A stretch of 64,000 bases of DNA from Lederbergia sp. NSJ-179 (GTDB lineage: Bacteria > Bacillota > Bacilli > Bacillales > Bacillaceae_C): positions 1 through 64,000 of the forward strand of contig NZ_JALIFP010000007.1 of NCBI RefSeq assembly GCF_022867885.1, written 5' to 3'. The translations under genes were made by a program, and so were the position numbers. Positions 43,116 to 52,492 of this stretch are shown in pieces; position 1 is the stretch's first letter, and each line of letters begins with the position of its first letter. The notes beneath the pieces were generated by a model. It was given only the letters and a program-made list of their open reading frames with translations. It was not told the DNA's origin and searched no databases.

Positions 43116-43274
43116 GCCAGAAGGCAAGTTATCTCTAAAAACGTTTAAAGCTATGATAGAACAGCACTGTTGGAATTTTGATTAAATCAAATTCATCCAC
43201 GAAAGCACATTTAATTGGGAATTGTTTTTCGCTTATTGTGTTCTGTTGAAAATTCGAAAGTTCTATAAAAGGAT

Positions 43275-43317
43275 TTGACAATTTCCGAAGCGAATATTAT
43301 TTTGTATTTACCGGTAA
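43275..43317 (+). promoter_or_regulatory. Promoter with operator before the first fucoside binding protein
   Basis: TTGACA (43275-43280), 17 bp and TATTTT (43298-43303) are followed 4 nt later by the perfect palindrome TTACCGGTAA (43308-43317). Confidence 0.75.
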
Positions 43318-43445
43318 CTGAAAGTCATTTGAATGCCTTCTAATTTTGTAAACCTTTACTCTTTATCCTGTGTTACGAAATGACCAGATATCAATTTTGT
43401 ATAGAATGTGAAATTTGATAGACGGTCACAACTTCTTCTAAAAAA

Positions 43446-43461
43446 ATGTAAGCGTTTTATA
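43446..43461 (+). promoter_or_regulatory. CcpA cre-like site before the binding-protein gene
   Basis: ATGTAAGCGTTTTATA agrees with WTGNAANCGNWNNCWW except for one base (A for the second conserved C). It lies in the leader, 28 bp before the start. Confidence 0.5.
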
Positions 43462-43488
43462 ATATTGTAGCAAACGGGAGGAGCAACT

Positions 43489-44829
43489 ATGAAATCAGCT
43501 AAAAAGGGGATTGGGTTTTTATCGATATTATTGTTGTTGTTACTTGCAGCTTGTGCCAGTAGTACAGGCGGGAAAGAGGAAAATGAAAAAAAGGGTTCTG
43601 AAAAAGAGAATACGGATGCTGAAGCGATTGAAGAGGGTTCAGATGAAGAGATCACACTTATCTGGGCTTATCAAGGGAATGAAGAACAATATCAGGAAGA
43701 TGTAGGGAGGTTTATTGAGGAGAAGTTTCCTCATGTGTCGGTTGAAGTATATGATGCAGGTACAGATCACCCTGAAACGCTGGAAGAGTTAGTAGCAAAA
43801 GGCAAAACACCTGATATTGTGACGATGGGCGCGATTACTCATACGAGCCACTTAAAAAGATTTGAACTCGATTATGATATGAGTGAGTTAATCGAGGAAA
43901 CGGGCTTTGATCTAGAACGTTATGAACCTTCCTTCGTCGAATTTGCACGAAATCAAGATCCTGCTCAAGAGGGGAGATTAGTTGTCCTTCCAATAACACG
44001 TCCTTCTTACTCTTTGCATTATAACAAAGATGTATTTGATATTTTAGGAGTCGACTACCCGAGAGACGGGATGACATGGGAAGAGGTAACAGAACTGGCA
44101 AAAGAATTGACTCGTGAGGTAAATGGTACTCAATACCGTGGCTTAGATTTAGATACACCCTATGATGCTTATACTCAATTTAGTCAGGAATCAATCGACC
44201 CTGAAACGAATGAAGTGCTAATTACAGAATCTGAAGCCTATAAAAGATATCTAGGATTGATCGGCGAAGTAACATCGATTCCGGGTAATTATCCTGCAGA
44301 AAAACCTGGAGACCTCTTGCATAATTGGGGAGAAGAATTTGGTAAAGGCAATGTTGCTATGACGCCGATTGCAACAAATTTTGGCTGGTTGGAACAAGAT
44401 CATATCGATATTGTTACGTATCCTGTATGGGAAGGGTATGAGGGAATTGCTCCACAGCCACGTGGCAGAGGGCATGCCATTACTCGTCCAAGCGAACATA
44501 AAAAGGAAGCTCTAGAGATTCTTGATTATTTGCTGTCCGAAGAGGTACAAACAATAAAATCCAAAGAAGGGACCGCTTCACCGTTGCAAAATCCAGATAT
44601 ACATTCTGCCTTTTTAGCAGACAGACCCGAATATCAGGATAAAAATCTTGAGTCCTTATTTCTTCATAGCTATGCAGTCGGTCCTTCTAAAAGATCGCTC
44701 TACGGAGATGGGGTTATCACAACGGCAGGAATTGAATACGTAAATTCAGGGAAGGATTTAAATGAATTTTTACGGATTTTGCAAGACCAGGCTGAAAAAA
44801 ACGTACGGTCCCAGATTGAGAGTGAATAA
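43489..44829 (+). CDS. Extracellular sugar-binding lipoprotein of the fucoside locus
   Basis: The 446-residue precursor has lipobox LAAC with Cys22, an acidic linker to about residue 58 and a family 1 binding domain (EEITLIWAYQGNEEQYQEDV, KGKTPDIVTMGA, SYSLHYNKDVFDILG, MTWEEVTELAKELT). ATG 43489 follows GGGAGGAG by 6 nt. It is related to the binding protein at 12638, not to the longer type at 49363. No permeases adjoin it directly; those at 47374 and 48361 are the nearest. The promoter carries the putative fucose operator. Confidence 0.88.
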   Translation: MKSAKKGIGFLSILLLLLLAACASSTGGKEENEKKGSEKENTDAEAIEEGSDEEITLIWAYQGNEEQYQEDVGRFIEEKFPHVSVEVYDAGTDHPETLEELVAKGKTPDIVTMGAITHTSHLKRFELDYDMSELIEETGFDLERYEPSFVEFARNQDPAQEGRLVVLPITRPSYSLHYNKDVFDILGVDYPRDGMTWEEVTELAKELTREVNGTQYRGLDLDTPYDAYTQFSQESIDPETNEVLITESEAYKRYLGLIGEVTSIPGNYPAEKPGDLLHNWGEEFGKGNVAMTPIATNFGWLEQDHIDIVTYPVWEGYEGIAPQPRGRGHAITRPSEHKKEALEILDYLLSEEVQTIKSKEGTASPLQNPDIHSAFLADRPEYQDKNLESLFLHSYAVGPSKRSLYGDGVITTAGIEYVNSGKDLNEFLRILQDQAEKNVRSQIESE

Positions 44830-44838
44830 TTGCTGTAG

Positions 44839-44873
44839 CAGCACCCATGAATAGCATCTGGGGTGCTGTTTTA
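44839..44873 (+). terminator. Terminator after the binding-protein gene
   Basis: CAGCACCC pairs with GGGTGCTG over a 14-nt loop, followed by TTTTATT. Confidence 0.8.
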
Positions 44874-44963
44874 TTCACTTGAATCTTTTTGCCAAAAGTA
44901 AAAAATCCTAATGAAAAAAGACAACGGTAGTGAAAGAGATTTCCATAAGTTTTCAAAAATGTA

Positions 44964-45006
44964 TTGACAGCACTTTGATTGGATGTTACATTTGGATTAT
45001 CGGTAA
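44964..45006 (+). promoter_or_regulatory. Promoter with operator before the first GH29 gene
   Basis: TTGACA (44964-44969), 17 bp and TACATT (44987-44992) are followed 4 nt later by TTATCGGTAA (44997-45006), the same geometry as at 43275. Confidence 0.75.
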
Positions 45007-45067
45007 CATAAAAAATAATTGTAAACCCTTTCCGTAGTTTTTGTATTAAAAGAAAGAGGTGTCTAGA

Positions 45068-46345
45068 ATGAAGGATCGAAGTCAGCGGACTGAGTGGTTT
45101 TTAGATGACAGGTTTGGTATGTTCATTCATTGGGGATTGTATGCCATTCCTGCTAGAGGAGAATGGGTCAGAAGTTTTGAAAGGATCAACAATGAAGACT
45201 ATCAACCTTATTTTGATGAATTCAACCCAACCCAGTATAATCCAAAAGAATGGGCGCGGGCGGCTAAGGCAGCGGGACAAAAATATGCTGTTTTAACGAC
45301 CAAACATCACGATGGTTTTTGTTTGTTTGATAGTCAGTTGACAGATTATAAATCTACTAACACGCCAGCCAAAAGGGATCTGGTGAAAGAATATGTGGAT
45401 GCTTTTCGTGAAGAGGGTCTAAAAATAGGCTTCTATTATTCTATCATTGATTGGTACCATGAGGATTATCCGGCATATGGTGATCGCCAGCATCCAATGA
45501 GGGATAATGAGGATTTTAAAGACAAAACCATTGATTTTGATCGCTATCTTGAGTATATGCACGGTCAAGTAAAGGAATTGCTTACCAACTATGGAAAAAT
45601 TGATGTGATGTGGTTTGACTTTTCATATGATGATATGACGGGAGAAAAATGGAAGGCAACAGAATTAATCAAGATGATTAGGGAATTGCAACCTGAGATC
45701 ATCATTGATAATCGTTTAGGTGGGAACATAAAATCTGCTCATCCTGAAGTGTATGCTGGGGATTTCTATTCTCCGGAGCAAATTATTCCGCCTCAAGGTA
45801 TTTTAAATGAAGCGGGCGAACAGATTCCATGGGAAGCCTGTATCACATTAAATGACCATTGGGGTTATCATGCAAAAGACAAAAATTATAAGAACGCTAA
45901 ACAAGTTATTCGTACATTAGTAGAATGCGTAAGTAAAAATGGAAATTTGCTATTGAACGTAGGACCGGATGCTAAAGGGCTCATTCCGGATGAGTCATTA
46001 GAAATTTTGGCCGAAGTTGGAAAGTGGATGGAGCGGAACAGTGATAGTATTTACGGTTGTAAAGCAGCTGACCTGCCAAAACCCGAATGGGGACGTTATA
46101 CCCAGAAAGGCAACAAGCTCTATGCCCATGTGTATGATCGCGGGATTGGTCCCATTTATTTTGCTGGTTTAAAGGGGAAAATAAAAAAAGCGAGACTCCT
46201 AGCTGACGGGTCGGAATTGCATGTCTTCACGCCTTGGATGGCGGAGGATTACTCAGATGCTGAAAATGGAGCCTTTATTACCTTATCGGGAGCTCAATTA
46301 CCAGATGAAAATGATACCGTCATTGAGCTGGAATTATACGAATAA
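45068..46345 (+). CDS. Alpha-L-fucosidase, GH29 (first)
   Basis: GH29 enzymes release terminal alpha-L-fucose with retention. The 425-residue protein has FGMFIHWGLYAIPARGEWV near the start (HWG at 21-23), TTKHHDGFCLFDS (79-90) and the nucleophile motif VMWFDFSYDD with Asp184. A small C-terminal beta-sandwich begins near 345. No signal peptide is present, so it acts on imported oligosaccharides in the cytosol. ATG 45068 has AAAGAGGTG upstream; GTG 45059 lies within that site. It heads an operon with the TIM-barrel protein. Confidence 0.92.
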   Translation: MKDRSQRTEWFLDDRFGMFIHWGLYAIPARGEWVRSFERINNEDYQPYFDEFNPTQYNPKEWARAAKAAGQKYAVLTTKHHDGFCLFDSQLTDYKSTNTPAKRDLVKEYVDAFREEGLKIGFYYSIIDWYHEDYPAYGDRQHPMRDNEDFKDKTIDFDRYLEYMHGQVKELLTNYGKIDVMWFDFSYDDMTGEKWKATELIKMIRELQPEIIIDNRLGGNIKSAHPEVYAGDFYSPEQIIPPQGILNEAGEQIPWEACITLNDHWGYHAKDKNYKNAKQVIRTLVECVSKNGNLLLNVGPDAKGLIPDESLEILAEVGKWMERNSDSIYGCKAADLPKPEWGRYTQKGNKLYAHVYDRGIGPIYFAGLKGKIKKARLLADGSELHVFTPWMAEDYSDAENGAFITLSGAQLPDENDTVIELELYE

Positions 46346-46373
46346 ACGAATTTAAATAGAAAGGATGGTAGAT

Positions 46374-47246
46374 ATGAAAGTTGGTTTAAGCACATATAGC
46401 TTGTTAAGTGCTATTAATGCCGGCGAAATGACTGTGTTGGATGTTGTTCAATGGATTGCAGATAATGGTGGCGAACATATGGAGATCGTTCCATATGGTT
46501 TTACCTTAGTTGATAATCTTGAACTGGCTGATGCTGTACGTGATAAAGCGAAAGAAGTAGGGATTGAATTATCGAACTACTCGATGCCAGCCAATTTTGT
46601 TCAAGAAACAGAAGAAGAGTTCGCTAAAGAAGTTGCAAGAATTAAGGAACATGTTGATTTACTACATAGAATGGGTATTGAGCATATGCGCCATGATGTG
46701 ACGGCTTTTACCCTTCCACCTGAAAAAATCACAATTGAATGGTTTGAAAAAAACTTACATCTTATGGTAGAAGGCAGCCGGCAAATTGCCGATTATGCGG
46801 GCCAATTTGGCATTACGACAACCATTGAAAATCATGGCCAATGTGTCCAACATAGTGATCGGGTACAAAGAGTCCTGTTGGAAGTAGACAGGCCAAATTT
46901 TAAAACAACAGTCGATGTCGGCAATTTCCTCTGTGTGGATGAAGACCCGATTGTAGGTGTGAAGAAAAATTTACCGTTTGCTTCACTAGTCCATTTTAAA
47001 GATTTCTATGTCCGCCCATTTGATGAGAATCCAGGCGGCGGCAAATGGTTTACATCAGCGAATGGAAATTATTTAAGAGGTTCCATTGTTGGTCAAGGAG
47101 ATATTGACATCCGTAAAATAGTCAAACTCATTAAAGATTCAGGATACGATGGCAATATCACCCTTGAATTTGAAGGCATGGAAGAATGTAGAGAAGCTTC
47201 GAAAATAGGCATGGAGAATTTAAGGCGTTTTTGGGAAGAGGTTTAA
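46374..47246 (+). CDS. Sugar phosphate isomerase/epimerase-type TIM-barrel protein
   Basis: The 290-residue protein belongs to the xylose-isomerase-like TIM-barrel family (PF01261). It shows MKVGLSTYSLLSAINAGEM at the start, IGITTTIENHG-like metal ligands (TTIENHGQCV), TVDVGNFLC, LVHFKDFYVRP and a terminal NITLEFEGMEECREA, that is Glu, Asp, His and Glu ligands. ATG 46374 is 9 nt from AAAGG; ATG 46365 is adjacent to it. Members isomerise or epimerise sugars, or act as 3-keto-glycoside enzymes. It follows the GH29 gene by 28 bp. Its role in fucose use is not known. Confidence 0.85.
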   Translation: MKVGLSTYSLLSAINAGEMTVLDVVQWIADNGGEHMEIVPYGFTLVDNLELADAVRDKAKEVGIELSNYSMPANFVQETEEEFAKEVARIKEHVDLLHRMGIEHMRHDVTAFTLPPEKITIEWFEKNLHLMVEGSRQIADYAGQFGITTTIENHGQCVQHSDRVQRVLLEVDRPNFKTTVDVGNFLCVDEDPIVGVKKNLPFASLVHFKDFYVRPFDENPGGGKWFTSANGNYLRGSIVGQGDIDIRKIVKLIKDSGYDGNITLEFEGMEECREASKIGMENLRRFWEEV

Positions 47247-47293
47247 GGGAGATATCGGGTGATGTATGTCATCCGATCTTCTTAAAAACTTAT

Positions 47294-47309
47294 TTGTAAG
47301 CGATATCAG
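47294..47309 (+). promoter_or_regulatory. CcpA cre site before the fucoside importer
   Basis: TTGTAAGCGATATCAG matches the cre consensus in all core positions with a deviation only in the last base. It lies 65 bp before the first permease gene. Confidence 0.65.
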
Positions 47310-47373
47310 TGTATTGAATACTTCTACTATTGTCTAAAATTCAATAATTCACTGCCCCGAAGGAGGGAAATCT

Positions 47374-48342
47374 ATGAGGTCCTCAATACTTACAGAAAAA
47401 TCTAAGGGAAATATTGCACCAAAAATAATGAAAAAGACATCACCCATACAAAAGATTAAGAATAGTTGGCAGCTATATGTTCTTTTTTCTCTTCCCCTCA
47501 TCTACATTATTGTTTTTCATTATGTCCCAATGTATGGTGCGACTATTGCCTTTAAAAATTTTAATCCTGTACAGGGGATTTTAGGAAGTGATTGGATTGG
47601 TTTGGACCATTTTGAAAGATTTTTTAAATCTCACGAGTTTTGGAGAGTGATCAAAAACACACTTATCTTAAGTTTTTACCAATTAATTGCCGGTTTTCCT
47701 TTCCCAATATTACTTGCATTGAGTTTAAATTATGTGAACAAAAAACATTTTAAAAAGACCGTACAGATGATTTCATATGCCCCTCACTTCATTTCAGTTG
47801 TTGTGATGGTAGGAATTATTCTTGTTTTTCTTGAACCAAGAGGGCCGATTAATAGTTTACTTACGTTACTGGGAATGGAACCCATTCATTTTATGGGGAA
47901 TGCAGGGTATTTTAAATCAATCTATGTTTGGTCGGGGATATGGCAAAGTGTTGGGTTTGGCTGCATCATCTATTTGGCGGCGTTATCAAGTGTTAGTCCT
48001 GCCCTTCATGAAGCTGCGATTATCGATGGGGCATCGAAATTACAAAGAATATGGCATATTGATATTCCTGGCATATTACCGATCACGATTATTTTACTTA
48101 TTCTCGATATGGGAAATATTTTGAATATTGGTTTTGAAAAAGCGTTATTATTGCAGAATCCGCTGAATTTAAGAAGTTCCGAAATTATTGATACGTATGT
48201 CTATAAAGTGGGACTCGTTTCCGCTGTTCCAAATTATTCATATGCGGCTGCGATCGGATTATTTAAATCGATTATTGGTCTTATTTTGATCTACTCTGTC
48301 AATAGATTTTCAAAAAAAATAGGGCAAGAAAGTCTATGGTGA
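47374..48342 (+). CDS. ABC sugar transporter permease, LplB type (fucoside importer)
   Basis: The 322-residue permease has six predicted helices, VPMYGATIAFKNFNPVQGIL and the EAA loop (HEAAIIDGASKLQRIWHIDIPGILP). ATG 47374 has GAAGGAGGG upstream. It begins a permease-permease-binding protein-GH29 array. Placement among fucosidase genes suggests import of fucosylated oligosaccharides. There is no ATPase gene in the cluster. Confidence 0.92.
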   Translation: MRSSILTEKSKGNIAPKIMKKTSPIQKIKNSWQLYVLFSLPLIYIIVFHYVPMYGATIAFKNFNPVQGILGSDWIGLDHFERFFKSHEFWRVIKNTLILSFYQLIAGFPFPILLALSLNYVNKKHFKKTVQMISYAPHFISVVVMVGIILVFLEPRGPINSLLTLLGMEPIHFMGNAGYFKSIYVWSGIWQSVGFGCIIYLAALSSVSPALHEAAIIDGASKLQRIWHIDIPGILPITIILLILDMGNILNIGFEKALLLQNPLNLRSSEIIDTYVYKVGLVSAVPNYSYAAAIGLFKSIIGLILIYSVNRFSKKIGQESLW

Positions 48343-48360
48343 TGAATAAAAGGGAAAGAA

Positions 48361-49266
48361 GTGATCGAATTGAATGTCAATGGGATCAATGACACAAGAA
48401 TCGACAAAATTTTTACAATAGTTAATCATGTGATTTTAAGCATTCTACTTATTGTGTTTCTTTACCCCCTGATCTATATCGTTAGTTCGTCTTTTAGCTC
48501 TTCCGATGCCGTAACGGCGGGCGAAGTTTGGTTATGGCCAGTCGATTTTAGTCTTGAAGGCTACAAAGCTGTTTTTGCCTACAAACAGATCTGGACAGGA
48601 TATGGGAACTCATTGTTTTATATGATTATTGGAACAATTATAAATATCTCCTTGACTATTCTAGCTGCTTACCCTCTGTCTAGAAAGGACTTTTATGGCC
48701 GAAATTTCTTTATGCTTTTATTTTTGTTCACTATGCTTTTTAGTGGGGGCTTAATTCCCAATTATTTGCTTGTGAAAGAGTTAGGTATGTTAAATACGCG
48801 TTGGGCAATGATCATCCCTAATGCAATGTCAGTATTCAATGTCATTATTACAAGAACTTATTTTAAAATGACCATTCCAGACGAGCTCCACGAAGCGGCT
48901 AAAATGGATGGCTGCAGCGACTTTAGATTTTTAGCAAGAATCGTGCTCCCTTTATCAGGGCCAATCATCGCGGTAATGGGATTATTTTATGCTGTCGGTC
49001 ATTGGAATGCCTTTTTCAACGCTTTAATCTATTTACGGGATCAAGACTATTTTCCTTTGCAATTAGTTTTAAATAATATTCTCGTTCAAAATGAAGTGGA
49101 TCCCGAAATGTTTATTGATGTGGAATCACAGGCAGCGATTTCTGGTTTACGGGAGCTTTTAAAGTACTCACTTATTGTTGTCGCTTCTATTCCAGTACTT
49201 GTGATTTATCCATTTGTACAAAAACATTTTGTTAAAGGAGTGATGATTGGCTCTTTGAAAGAATAG
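48361..49266 (+). CDS. ABC sugar transporter permease, LplC/YtcP type (fucoside importer)
   Basis: The 301-residue partner shows FSGGLIPNYLLVKELGML, the EAA loop (HEAAKMDGCSDFRFLARIVLP) and C-terminal VKGVMIGSLKE. GTG 48361 lies 5 nt after AAAAGGGA; TTG 48370 is another possible start. It follows the LplB-type gene by 18 bp. Its C-terminal end is nearly the same as that of the permease at 63087, showing recent kinship of the two systems. Confidence 0.92.
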   Translation: MIELNVNGINDTRIDKIFTIVNHVILSILLIVFLYPLIYIVSSSFSSSDAVTAGEVWLWPVDFSLEGYKAVFAYKQIWTGYGNSLFYMIIGTIINISLTILAAYPLSRKDFYGRNFFMLLFLFTMLFSGGLIPNYLLVKELGMLNTRWAMIIPNAMSVFNVIITRTYFKMTIPDELHEAAKMDGCSDFRFLARIVLPLSGPIIAVMGLFYAVGHWNAFFNALIYLRDQDYFPLQLVLNNILVQNEVDPEMFIDVESQAAISGLRELLKYSLIVVASIPVLVIYPFVQKHFVKGVMIGSLKE

Positions 49267-49362
49267 ACGTCTTTTGCTTGAATAAGGACAGAATAGTCAT
49301 AGGGGGTGATAATCAACAAGTGTTGTGAAGGAATTCAATAATATATACGAGGGGGTACTATC

Positions 49363-50991
49363 ATGAGAAAATTTAAATTATTCACAGTTATTTTTGTTCT
49401 ACTGGGTCTATTATCAATTCTAGTAGCGTGTTCTAGTGATGAAAAAACAACCGGAGAAAAGGAAGATAACGAGGAAATTAAGCTAACTGAGCCCGGTACA
49501 TTTCCAATCACAGAGGAAAAGGTAACCTTACGTGTATTGGTTCCTGCCCATCCATTAGTTGAGGATTATAAAACAAACAAATTTACAAAATGGTATGAAG
49601 AAAAAACCAATGTTCATATTGAATGGGAGGTAATCCCCAGCCAAAATGCAGAAGAAAAGCTTAATTTAGTTTTATCCAGCGATGATTTACCAGATGTCAT
49701 TATGAATAGCCCAGTTACACTTTCGCAATTAATGATTTATGGAAGTCAAGGAATGTTTTTGCCGTTAAATGATTTAATTCAGGATTTTGGAACAGATGTT
49801 AAAAATTTCTTGGATGAAAGAAAAGATGTTTTAGACTCTATTACAGCACCTGATGGTAATATCTATTCATTGCCTTATATCAATGAATGCTACCACTGTA
49901 CAATGGCCCAAAAACTATGGATCTATCAACCTTGGCTAGATGATCTTGGTTTGGAGACGCCAGAAACAACGGAAGAATTCTATCAAGTTTTGAAAGCTTT
50001 TAAGGAACAAGATCCGAACAAAAATGGCAAACAGGATGAGATCCCCATAGCGGGAAATAAAGATTTATGGCCTTTCCCAAGCTATTTAATGGATCCATTT
50101 ATTTACAATCAAATGTATGTGGAGAATGGAAAAATTGAAGTACCTTATACAAAGCCAGAATGGAGAGAAGGGTTAAAATACATTCAACAATTGTATGAAG
50201 AAGGATTGATGGCAAAGGAGTCCCTTACACAAGATCAGGATCAATTAAAACGGCTTGGAAATTCAAAGGAAACGATTTTAGGAATGGCGATGGGATATTG
50301 GCAAGGTGATTTTATGACCGCTGGTGGCAATAGCGGGAAATGGCTAGATTATGTCGCGGTACCGCCATTAGAGGGACCAAATGGTAATCGAGTTTCTTGG
50401 TATCAGCCACCTGTACCGGGGCGGGCCTCCTTTATTATTACGAATCAAGCGAAACATCCGGAAGTGGCTTTGCGTTGGGCGGAAGGATTTTATCAAGAAG
50501 AAGTTACATTAAGAGCCGAGGCAGGAGAGATGGATAAAGATTGGAGATGGGCAAAGGAAGGTGAAGTAGGGATTAATGGTAAACCTGCAAAATGGGTACG
50601 GCTAAATTCCTATGGAGAAGTACAGAATACACATTGGGCACAACAAGGTCCTGTAATTAGAACAGATGAATTTAGATTAAGTGAAATGGCAACGGATGAA
50701 CAGCCATTAGAAGCTCTTCTTTACAAAGAAACAAAAGAAAAATATGAGCCTTATAAGCCTGACGAGGACATGATCGTTCCGCCTCTTTATTTTAATGAGG
50801 AACAATCAGCCGAACTGGCAGAGATTGAGTCAACGATCCAAAACTTTGTTGATGAATCTAATGCCAGATTTATTTCCGGTGATGATGATATTGAGAAAGG
50901 GTGGGATAAATTTCTTGAAACATTAGAAGGAATGAATTTAGATCGTTATATAGAAATTTATCAAGAAGCCTATGACTCAAAATATAAATGA
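49363..50991 (+). CDS. Sugar-binding lipoprotein, LplA/YtcQ type (fucoside importer)
   Basis: The 542-residue precursor has lipobox LVAC with Cys23, DDLPDVIMNSPVTLSQLMIYG, and the calcium-binding-like DPNKNGKQDEIP loop common in this group. It ends with MNLDRYIEIYQEAYDSKYK. ATG 49363 has GAGGGGG 7 nt upstream. A GGGGGTGAT motif lies about 60 nt upstream, similar in position to the isolated site before the binding protein at 20424. With the two permeases it forms an importer, and the next gene is a fucosidase. Confidence 0.93.
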   Translation: MRKFKLFTVIFVLLGLLSILVACSSDEKTTGEKEDNEEIKLTEPGTFPITEEKVTLRVLVPAHPLVEDYKTNKFTKWYEEKTNVHIEWEVIPSQNAEEKLNLVLSSDDLPDVIMNSPVTLSQLMIYGSQGMFLPLNDLIQDFGTDVKNFLDERKDVLDSITAPDGNIYSLPYINECYHCTMAQKLWIYQPWLDDLGLETPETTEEFYQVLKAFKEQDPNKNGKQDEIPIAGNKDLWPFPSYLMDPFIYNQMYVENGKIEVPYTKPEWREGLKYIQQLYEEGLMAKESLTQDQDQLKRLGNSKETILGMAMGYWQGDFMTAGGNSGKWLDYVAVPPLEGPNGNRVSWYQPPVPGRASFIITNQAKHPEVALRWAEGFYQEEVTLRAEAGEMDKDWRWAKEGEVGINGKPAKWVRLNSYGEVQNTHWAQQGPVIRTDEFRLSEMATDEQPLEALLYKETKEKYEPYKPDEDMIVPPLYFNEEQSAELAEIESTIQNFVDESNARFISGDDDIEKGWDKFLETLEGMNLDRYIEIYQEAYDSKYK

Positions 50992-51007
50992 GAAAGAGGA
51001 GAGTAGA

Positions 51008-52333
51008 ATGATGCAAAACGAAAGTGGTACAGTACAAAAGACAAATTGGCCGACTCATTACGGGAATCCAGAATGGTTTATTCATGATCGTTTCGGACTA
51101 TTTATTCACTGGGGGCTCTATTCCAATGCTGCTCGTCATGAGTGGGTTATGAACCGGGAGAAAATTCATCCCAATACGTACAACAAATATTTCAAGTTCT
51201 TTGATCCTGATTTATACGATCCGAAAAAGTGGGCTCGTGTAGCCAAAAATGCGGGCATGAAATATTTTGTGATAACAACGAAACATCATGAAGGTTTTGC
51301 GCTTTGGGATTCCAAACTAACAAACTATAAGGTAACAAATACACCAGCAAAACGCGACCTATTATTAGAGATGGTGACTGCCTTTAGGGAAGAGGGATTA
51401 AAAGTCGGTTTCTATCATTCTCTGATTGATTGGCATCACCCTGAATTCCCAATCGATGGATTGCATCCTCAACGGGATGATGAGGATTTTAAAAAAGAAG
51501 CCTCTAATCGCAAAATGGAACATTATGTGGAATATTTACATGGGCAAGTGCGAGAATTGTTAACAAATTATGGGAAAATTGATTATCTCTGGTTTGACTT
51601 TTCCTATCCACACGCGGATTGGGGCTGGTCAAAGGGAAAAGGAGCGGATGCTTGGAAGGCAGAAGAATTAGAAAAATTGATTTTCGAATTGCAGCCCGAT
51701 ATCATCCTTAACGATCGACTTGATTTAGGGCGTGGGGTGAAAACGCCAGAACAATATCAACCAAGCGGTTCACTAGTAGAGGATGGGGAGCCAATCATTT
51801 GGGAGGCTTGCCAAACACTCAATGGCAGTTGGGGCTATGATCGGGATAATTTGGATTGGAAGTCTCCAGAAATGCTGATTAAAATGCTGATTGACAGTGT
51901 TTCTAAAGGGGGAAATCTTCTTCTGAATGTAGGGCCAAATGGACGTGGAGAATTTGATCAGAAATCGATTGATACATTGAACGAAATCGGAAGTTGGATG
52001 AGGATGAATTCGCGTTCTATCTATGGAGCGAACGCTAGTGAATTTACTGCTCCTGTTGATTGCCGATATACACAAAAAGGCAACCGTTTATATTTGCATA
52101 TTTTTTCTTGGCCTTTTAAACATATTCATTTAGAAGGACTAGCGGGGCAAATCGAATACGCCCAATTGCTTCATGATGCTTCGGAAGTACAATACAAAGA
52201 ACATGATCCGAACGAACGGCTATCGCATACAACAGCAACTGTGAAGCCCGGATCAGTGACATTGGAATTACCCATTCAAAAACCGGATAGCGCGGTTCCA
52301 GTTGTCGAAATATTTTTGAAGGAAGAGGAATAG
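51008..52333 (+). CDS. Alpha-L-fucosidase, GH29 (second)
   Basis: The 441-residue protein resembles the first GH29: HDRFGLFIHWGLYSNAARHE (HWG 34-36), TTKHHEGFALWDS (91-102) and the nucleophile motif YLWFDFSYPH with Asp197. It lacks a signal peptide. ATG 51008 has AGAGGAGAG upstream; the frame open from 50972 overlaps the binding-protein gene. The insert ADWGWSKGKGADAW after the nucleophile distinguishes it from the first enzyme and suggests a different linkage or aglycon preference. Confidence 0.92.
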   Translation: MMQNESGTVQKTNWPTHYGNPEWFIHDRFGLFIHWGLYSNAARHEWVMNREKIHPNTYNKYFKFFDPDLYDPKKWARVAKNAGMKYFVITTKHHEGFALWDSKLTNYKVTNTPAKRDLLLEMVTAFREEGLKVGFYHSLIDWHHPEFPIDGLHPQRDDEDFKKEASNRKMEHYVEYLHGQVRELLTNYGKIDYLWFDFSYPHADWGWSKGKGADAWKAEELEKLIFELQPDIILNDRLDLGRGVKTPEQYQPSGSLVEDGEPIIWEACQTLNGSWGYDRDNLDWKSPEMLIKMLIDSVSKGGNLLLNVGPNGRGEFDQKSIDTLNEIGSWMRMNSRSIYGANASEFTAPVDCRYTQKGNRLYLHIFSWPFKHIHLEGLAGQIEYAQLLHDASEVQYKEHDPNERLSHTTATVKPGSVTLELPIQKPDSAVPVVEIFLKEEE

Positions 52334-52425
52334 AGGAGAAGGGGCGGAAAACATCAGGAAGATCCCACTTCAAACAGCCGAGTGGCCGTCTACAACAGTG
52401 AAACTCTCCCTAATCTAGAAAACTC

Positions 52426-52465
52426 GCATCTAAACAGGCCACAACGTTGTGGCCTGTTTAGATGC
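52426..52465. repeat. Perfect 40-bp palindrome between GH29 and GH95 genes
   Basis: GCATCTAAACAGGCCACAAC (52426-52445) is followed without a loop by its exact reverse complement (52446-52465). No T-run follows. In RNA it would form a very stable hairpin shortly before the GH95 ribosome binding site and could act as a weak terminator, a processing site or a cruciform. Confidence 0.9.
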
Positions 52466-52492
52466 CTATCCCATTTTAAAGAGGTGACACTA

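Noticed and set aside
42350-43138. Open frames of 60-180 codons on both strands across the 52-bp array
   Set aside because: They exist because the repeat unit lacks stops in several frames; the 52-bp period cycles the frame, there is no ribosome binding site, and the peptide is only a translation of the repeat.
47254-47277. Terminator between the TIM-barrel gene and the importer
   Set aside because: The ATCGGGTGAT/GTCATCCGAT stem is short and has mismatches and no proper T-run; it may be a weak attenuator at most.
52382-52492. N-terminal extension of the GH95 frame
   Set aside because: The extension includes the 40-bp palindrome and has no ribosome binding site; the TTG at 52493 has one and starts at the family's normal N-terminus.
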